The notes under the pieces were generated by a model. That model had not been told where the DNA came from. It worked only from the letters and a program-made list of their open reading frames with translations, and did not search any database. Of a DNA stretch of 64,000 bases, positions 59,769 to 64,000 are shown piece by piece (position 1 is the stretch's first letter; the number at the start of each line of letters is the position of its first letter). The translations under genes were made by a program, and so were the position numbers. This stretch comes from Lepidodermella squamata. Taxonomy: Eukaryota; Gastrotricha. Location: positions 248,001-312,000 of the forward strand of contig JBLDXI010000038.1 of assembly GCA_047495785.1 (NCBI GenBank). The letters are read 5' to 3'.

Positions 59769-60782
59769 TTATAGTTTCACCGAAGAAGTAATTCTGGCAG
59801 ATACCCGGCCCAAAACTAGCATTTTAGATGCGATGTTAGGAATATTTGTGGGTCTGATAGGAATCGACGTAGAGGATGCACCGTTGACGGAGCTAACCGG
59901 CTCAGTTTTCAGGCTGGGCGCAGACGATTGTGTCGAAAACATACATACAATTTGATTGAGCGGGCATGCGGGCTGGTTCGTCGACGAAAAAGATAATGAA
60001 AGCGAATGAGAGTTGGGACGCGTGGGCAGCATGACTGAGCTTGTAGGGGTCGCAGCAGGTGAGTCAGTTATTGGCACTTCTTGTTCAGCAGACTTAACCA
60101 CTGGAATGACTAAGCGAGATTTGCCAGACTTTAGCCGCTGAATGCGGCCAATTTTAATTGGTCCAGCAGATGGCGCTGCTTCAATGATTGACCCAAGCGG
60201 CAATTGAAATAAGTGAGGACCTGTTGACAACTTTCCAAAGATGAAGTTGGAGCTATTTGATTGTAAATCAGCCACAGGCTTTATATTTGCATCATGGAAA
60301 GGTGTGATTGGATCAAACGGGCCACGAACGTCCGATATAACGGTAACACCCATATCTGAGTTATCGTACCCTTCACTGAAATCGCCGATTTCAAAGTTCT
60401 ACATAATAAGAATGAACAAACTTGTGACAATCATTCAAAATTAAACCTCTTGTGCACCAGAACCCCCTTGACGTCCACGGCCACCGTGCCCACCACTGCC
60501 GCCGCCGCCACCGCCACCGCTCTCTAAGGAAATGCGAGACGAATTCGATCGAGGCGCGTTTTGACCAACACCAGTTTCAAAAATTGAAGCCACCCGATCA
60601 AAGCCTCTTGGAGGACGGCTGAATCGCGGTTTCTTATCGGCATTGTTCTCCAGAGATGGTTCTCGCTTCGTTTCCACGAGTGGATCTCCTACAGTTAAGC
60701 TGACATTGTCTTTGATATTAGCATCAGATGATGCGACATTAACATTAGGTCGAAATGTTTTACGACCTCGATTAGCTGCCAT
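59769..60782 (-). CDS. POLR3D: RNA polymerase III subunit RPC4
   Basis: Pol III-specific subunit, paired with RPC5, that helps initiation and termination of tRNA and 5S transcription in the nucleus. Minus-strand exons 60782-60447 and 60398-59769 give 321 residues (human about 398). The N-terminal RGRKTFRPNV is a family hallmark; basic and Gly-rich sequence follows, including a run of seven glycines. The C-terminal domain has PHLFQLPLGSII, GPIKIGRIQRLKSGKSRLVI and the final MLVLGRVSAR, matching the RPC4 LFxFQLP...GKMxxxxSGK...VLGHV pattern. An S/T-rich insert of about 80 residues separates the last two blocks and is not typical. Minus-strand tttttcag ends 4 bp before the ATG. Confidence 0.88.
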
Positions 60783-61369
60783 TCCTCTGAAAAATGCAAT
60801 CAAATGTATTCAATCAAATGTTGTCAAATGTATTTCGAGAGCTGATAGGATATATTGAATTAGCTAACCTATCGAGCTGAGGAACCGCCCTGGATGCTGA
60901 TAGTTTCGTTAATCTTTTTTCCATGAACACTGTATTTAATATCAGCACTATCTTAAAAATTGAAAATTAAACAGCAACCGAAAATTAAAAAGGAAAAAGA
61001 GACGAGGAAAATATAGACATTTCGCATTTTGATAACCAATGAAGGGGTTCAAGAAAACTGGCGATCAAATGTGCTTCTGTGCAAAAGATCAGCTTTCGCG
61101 TATGCGTCCTTTGCGGTGAATCAACTCGGTTCCGGGAATTACCAGACCACCATGTGTAACATCGTGAAGGTCGAGATCGTTAAGACTTGCCTCAAACAGG
61201 AAATCCTCGAAAAGGAACTGATTGATCAAGATGACGTAACGGATGGCTTGCTACAGTCTCCGCGTCGGATATCACAGAGTTAATAATGAAACAATATGGG
61301 ATAAAGTTGACACACTAGCGCCACTCTTGATTTGTATACGAAAATATTGATACGAAAATAGGGCCAAAC
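60783..61369. other. Interval between POLR3D and a LINE remnant
   Basis: The first ~170 bp is probably the POLR3D promoter. An 85-codon plus-strand frame at 61029-61283 has a KQEILEKELIDQDD-like helical stretch and may be part of the adjoining retroelement, but shows no diagnostic motif. Confidence 0.4.
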
Positions 61370-62110
61370 TTAAAGTATCCGAAGTCCTGAGTAAGGCAAT
61401 GGTATCGCCCATATTCAAACAAGGCGAAGCAACCGATGTTGATAATTAATAATCATCTACCTATCTCGCTGCAATCATGTTACGCGTTACGCGAAGTAGT
61501 AAAAGACTATGCACTTGGCATCTGGCCTCGGGTAAGTATTCGCCTCTCTGAAAACTGGCCGCAATGGGTTCCAAGAAAGATAGTCAACCATGGATGCAAA
61601 ACGCAACTATGGCCATCTACACTTTATTGGCAAGCTGACTTCAAGGAAATCTTCACGCTTACGCAACTTTGGTTGACTTCTCTTATGAATTTGATAAAAT
61701 CGATCGATAGTTTATATTTCGTAAGCTGGAAGGGCGACTATCTCTGTCCTGTGAGATAGTAATCACTTTGCTGAGCTGCATTATACAGTGAAACGAAGGC
61801 GATCATCTCTATTAATGACCGCTGAATTTAAGACCGAGGACCGAGGGTGGGAAGCAGGAAGGTCCCCGCTTGCATCTACTGTTCTGTCTATACATAGATG
61901 ATCTAGAAGACACGTTCGGCGTGACGGAAGCAAAAAGCCAAAATAGTTCATTTTTAGTTTCGCGATCTTCAACTCAAGTCTGAGATCAGAACGAAATTGG
62001 CACTACCCCACAGTGGATTCCAAGCGCGCCTGCTTTGTTAAGAATTATCCAAGCAACTGAGTTTGCAGTCGCTCTCCGCCCTCTGCCCAGAAAGGAACGC
62101 ATCATCCAAC
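61370..62110 (+). mobile_element. Non-LTR reverse transcriptase remnant, frame-broken
   Basis: Around 61377-61480 the plus strand reads KVSEVLSKAMVSPIFKQGEA, then TDVDN, a stop or frame change, then PISLQS. This is the RT block usually seen as VPIFKKGD...NNYRPISL. Near 61878-61930 another frame reads LFCLYIDDLEDTFGVTEAKS, the conserved 'LFxLYIxDLE' RT block. Stops and frame changes between these blocks show an inactive copy. It runs opposite to the LINE fragment at 62.55-63.31 kb. Confidence 0.7.
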
Positions 62111-62300
62111 GAAATCGCGTTTCGACCCCAGAGACCGCGGAAACCCCAGAGAAGAAGCCGCCTAAAATAGTACGGTCAAGGTGAGAAAAATAAGTGATTT
62201 CAAAATGTTTTTACAATAAAACTTCAACATTTAGTTAGTTTTAAAATATTTTAAAATATGAGATAAATTAATGTTTGCAGCAGGCGTCGATGGCTTTTTG

Positions 62301-62342
62301 CTGAGAGCTGAGAGCTGAGAGCTGAGAGCTGAGAGCTGAGAG
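62301..62342. repeat. 7-bp tandem repeat (CTGAGAG), six copies
   Basis: Six uninterrupted copies of CTGAGAG, 42 bp in all, in non-coding sequence between two LINE remnants. Confidence 0.95.
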
Positions 62343-62550
62343 TTTCCAAACTTCAATCAGAATCCCGAGTGTTTTTCGCTGCCCATTTGCTGACGTTAGA
62401 CCAGAAGCTGTCGTCTTCAATCAATTTAGTATAAATGTACCCACCCTTAGAATCTGTCCATTAAAGCTGACTTGCCTCAAGTCTTAAGTTACGTCCATGC
62501 GTTCGCCTAACCGATTGCACGGAGCTGCGCAGCGGGACCTGGAACAAATC

Positions 62551-63312
62551 ATTTATTATTTATTTATTTAACGATTAAATCCAGTAAGGGAGTCCGAGGA
62601 ATGATAATAAGAGGAAAAGGGCATTTCACAAGTGTCAGGTCAGGGTCTCGAAGATCTGTATTCTGTATCAGTTCCGTTTCATATTCCGTTTTACATATTT
62701 TTAACGTTGGAAAAAATAAATGGCAGGCTGAGCAGGTGGTTGCACATTAGCTGGAGACAGGCGTGATCAGTTGGTGCATTCTGCGCATCAGGCGGCAGAT
62801 AGTTGAATAGCACCGCTCCTCTGTATATGCAAGCGTCTTTTGAGCTTGCTGCTTGCTGCGATTATAAGGCGGGAACGGATAGCCAGTCATTGAAGAAAGT
62901 GCGAGTCAGGCGCTGGTTTGCCTCGAGCGATTCAAGGCATTGCCGCTGGCGCTTCCCCATTGATTGAGCGCTAGGCCAGCGTTGCAAGATGCAATTTTCG
63001 TTTGTTGCAAAGCGAAAGCCATTGGAGCTTTTTCCGAAGGGGTTCGGCAACAATATGTCTGGGCGCCTTCATGATGAAGGCGGAATGCACTATCTTGTAA
63101 CGATTGAAGCATGATTAAAGTGGTCGCAGATTAGTGTCGGCTGATTGGCGAGAACACTGTCGGCGTATCCGAGATGGCTGTACACGATTCCATTTGCCAT
63201 CATTTTAAGCGTATTTTTGTCTAGGTGCTTGTCGGTCAGTTTCAAGCCGGAAATTTCTCTAATTTAACAGACTTGTCCTTAATCAACTTAGCTAGCTTCT
63301 TCTCATTTTCAA
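62551..63312 (-). mobile_element. LINE ORF2 C-terminal fragment with TAAA-type tail
   Basis: Read on the minus strand from 63312: ENEKKLAKLIKDKSVKLEK, then KLTDKHLDKNTLKMMANGIV, then YSHLGYADSVLANQ, the usual post-RT 'ANGLILSHLxYG' stretch of non-LTR ORF2. The C-terminal part to 62862 (NPFGKSSNGFRFAT... TFFNDWLSVPAL) follows in shifted frames. On the plus strand a tttatttatttattta tract near 62557-62572 is the element's simple-repeat 3' tail. Several stops and frameshifts make it inactive. Confidence 0.68.
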
Positions 63313-63409
63313 GGGGTTCATCATTATGTTAATCTCTGGATTTAACCGCTTGGAAAATGAGAAGAAGCTAGCTCAGTTGATTAAGGACAAGTCTGATAAA
63401 TTAGAAAAA
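63253..63409. repeat. Inverted repeat, arms of about 60 bp, 36-bp loop
   Basis: The left arm 63253-63312 and right arm 63349-63409 are reverse complements with few mismatches; the core gacttgtccttaatcaact pairs fully except near the end. The right arm reads LENEKKLAQLIKDKSDKLEK then stop, the same peptide that the left arm encodes on the other strand, so a piece of LINE coding sequence was duplicated in inverted orientation. Confidence 0.85.
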
Positions 63410-63765
63410 TAGCCACTCTTAATTGTCTTGATACCGAGTTGTGCTGAATCGTGATGATGACTTCATGTTGTGTGCTTTTCATTTTGACACTAAATGTTTT
63501 ATCTTTTGTTGTTTAGCCCTGATGCTGCTTTTGCATCGAAACGTCGGCGTTTAACTTTTGGAAAATAAAGATTCATCGTGGTGATCCCGAACAGACTTTT
63601 ATTGCTTAGATACATATTAGAATAATGTTTTTCGATTTATCTCGAAAATTTACGTGGACATGGCATTTTTCGGCGCGAAGTATTATTTCTGTCTAGCGTT
63701 GGTAAAATTTGAATGCGGAAATCTAAAAAGTTTATTAGGAAGACAAAGCGGTTATGAAACAGTTA

Positions 63766-64000
63766 TTAATCATGCATTGGAGCTTCACATTCGATTCCCA
63801 TGTGAGAAGGGGCAAGTTTATAAATGTCCAAAACCTTCAATCCGCAACGCTCAAGGCGCTCTCGCCAATTTTCAGGTGAGCGGATCTTACCACCAAGAAG
63901 CGTCAGCATCAAAATATCAAGACCGCGTTTGAACAAGGATGGCTCATGCAGTGGCAGATCAGCAATGTCCGGCTCGACAATCAACAACCGAGCTGGTTCT
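63766..64000 (-). CDS. O-methyltransferase (ASMT/COMT type), 3' end only; gene continues beyond the window
   Basis: The minus-strand frame is open from the window edge to the stop at 63766-63768, giving the last 77 residues. ARLLIVEPDIADLPLHEPSL, then LDILMLTLLGGKIRSPENWR and ERLERCGLKVLDIYKL follow the C-terminal pattern of SAM-dependent O-methyltransferases of the acetylserotonin/hydroxyindole type (LLIVEPLL...DLLMLxxxGGRERTxxEWxxLLxxAGF). The SAM-binding glycine motif lies outside the window, so the substrate cannot be guessed. No intron is seen in this part. Confidence 0.75.
   Translation of the reverse strand, partial: EPARLLIVEPDIADLPLHEPSLFKRGLDILMLTLLGGKIRSPENWRERLERCGLKVLDIYKLAPSHMGIECEAPMHD

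Noticed and set aside
1-64000. Bacterial, phage or CRISPR content
   Set aside because: No direct-repeat arrays, no operon-like ribosome-binding sites and no prokaryotic gene families; introns run through nearly all genes.

Overview
This is a 64 kb piece of an animal nuclear genome. Nearly every protein-coding gene is split by very short introns (mostly 46-63 nt), and the gene set is metazoan: a nicotinic receptor, Integrator, PRC2, a dynein-2 subunit, a golgin and Ly6-type surface proteins. Three things suggest an ecdysozoan, most likely a nematode: tiny introns, lone 3' splice acceptors a few bases before many start codons, and same-strand genes only 67-210 bp apart. SUZ12, which Caenorhabditis lacks, makes an early-branching (clade I-like) nematode more plausible than a rhabditid. 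This placement is inference; other small-genome ecdysozoans such as tardigrades are not excluded.

Layout. 1-1.6 kb: 3' half of a nicotinic acetylcholine receptor alpha-type subunit gene (+). 2.3-3.4 kb: non-LTR retrotransposon remnant (-). 4.2-10.6 kb: INTS1 (+). 10.8-12.7 kb: RPS2 (+). 13.7-15.0 kb: secreted double Ly6-domain protein (+). 15-21.9 kb: gene-poor and repeat-rich, with a LINE tail, a decayed copy of the receptor's last exon, a 174-bp MITE-like element and a diverged ~1 kb tandem duplication. 21.9-28.3 kb: closely packed NAF1, DYNC2I2 and an M28B/transferrin-receptor-like protein (+), probably one operon. 28.3-34.4 kb: about 6 kb without a recognisable gene. 34.4-36.7 kb: an unrecognised secreted protein (+).

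37.2-39.6 kb: SF1 (-). 40.9-43.7 kb: TOP3B (+). 44.4-47.2 kb: SUZ12 (+). 47.9-50.7 kb: an orphan gene followed 67 bp later by a neurochondrin-like gene (+). 50.9-52.5 kb: an ankyrin protein and a mucin-like membrane protein (+). 53.1-54.3 kb: ALYREF (-). 55.5-58.1 kb: BLZF1/golgin-45 and IVD (+). 58.3-60.8 kb: an 82-aa membrane protein, ATP5PD and POLR3D (all -). 61-63.6 kb: more broken non-LTR elements. 63.8 kb to the edge: the 3' end of an O-methyltransferase-like gene (-).

The genes are mainly housekeeping: transcription and RNA processing (INTS1, SF1, ALYREF, POLR3D, NAF1), translation (RPS2), chromatin and topology (SUZ12, TOP3B), trafficking (DYNC2I2, BLZF1) and mitochondrial metabolism (IVD, ATP5PD). 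I found no CRISPR, phage, plasmid or bacterial features and no convincing tRNA or rRNA gene. I did not find a clearly novel multi-gene system. The best leads are a probable catalytically dead M28B protein, the operon and trans-splicing signature, three stop-free introns whose length is a multiple of three (one inside the receptor's M2 helix), and several orphan secreted or membrane genes. Exon borders were set by hand from reading frame, GT-AG sites and family conservation.
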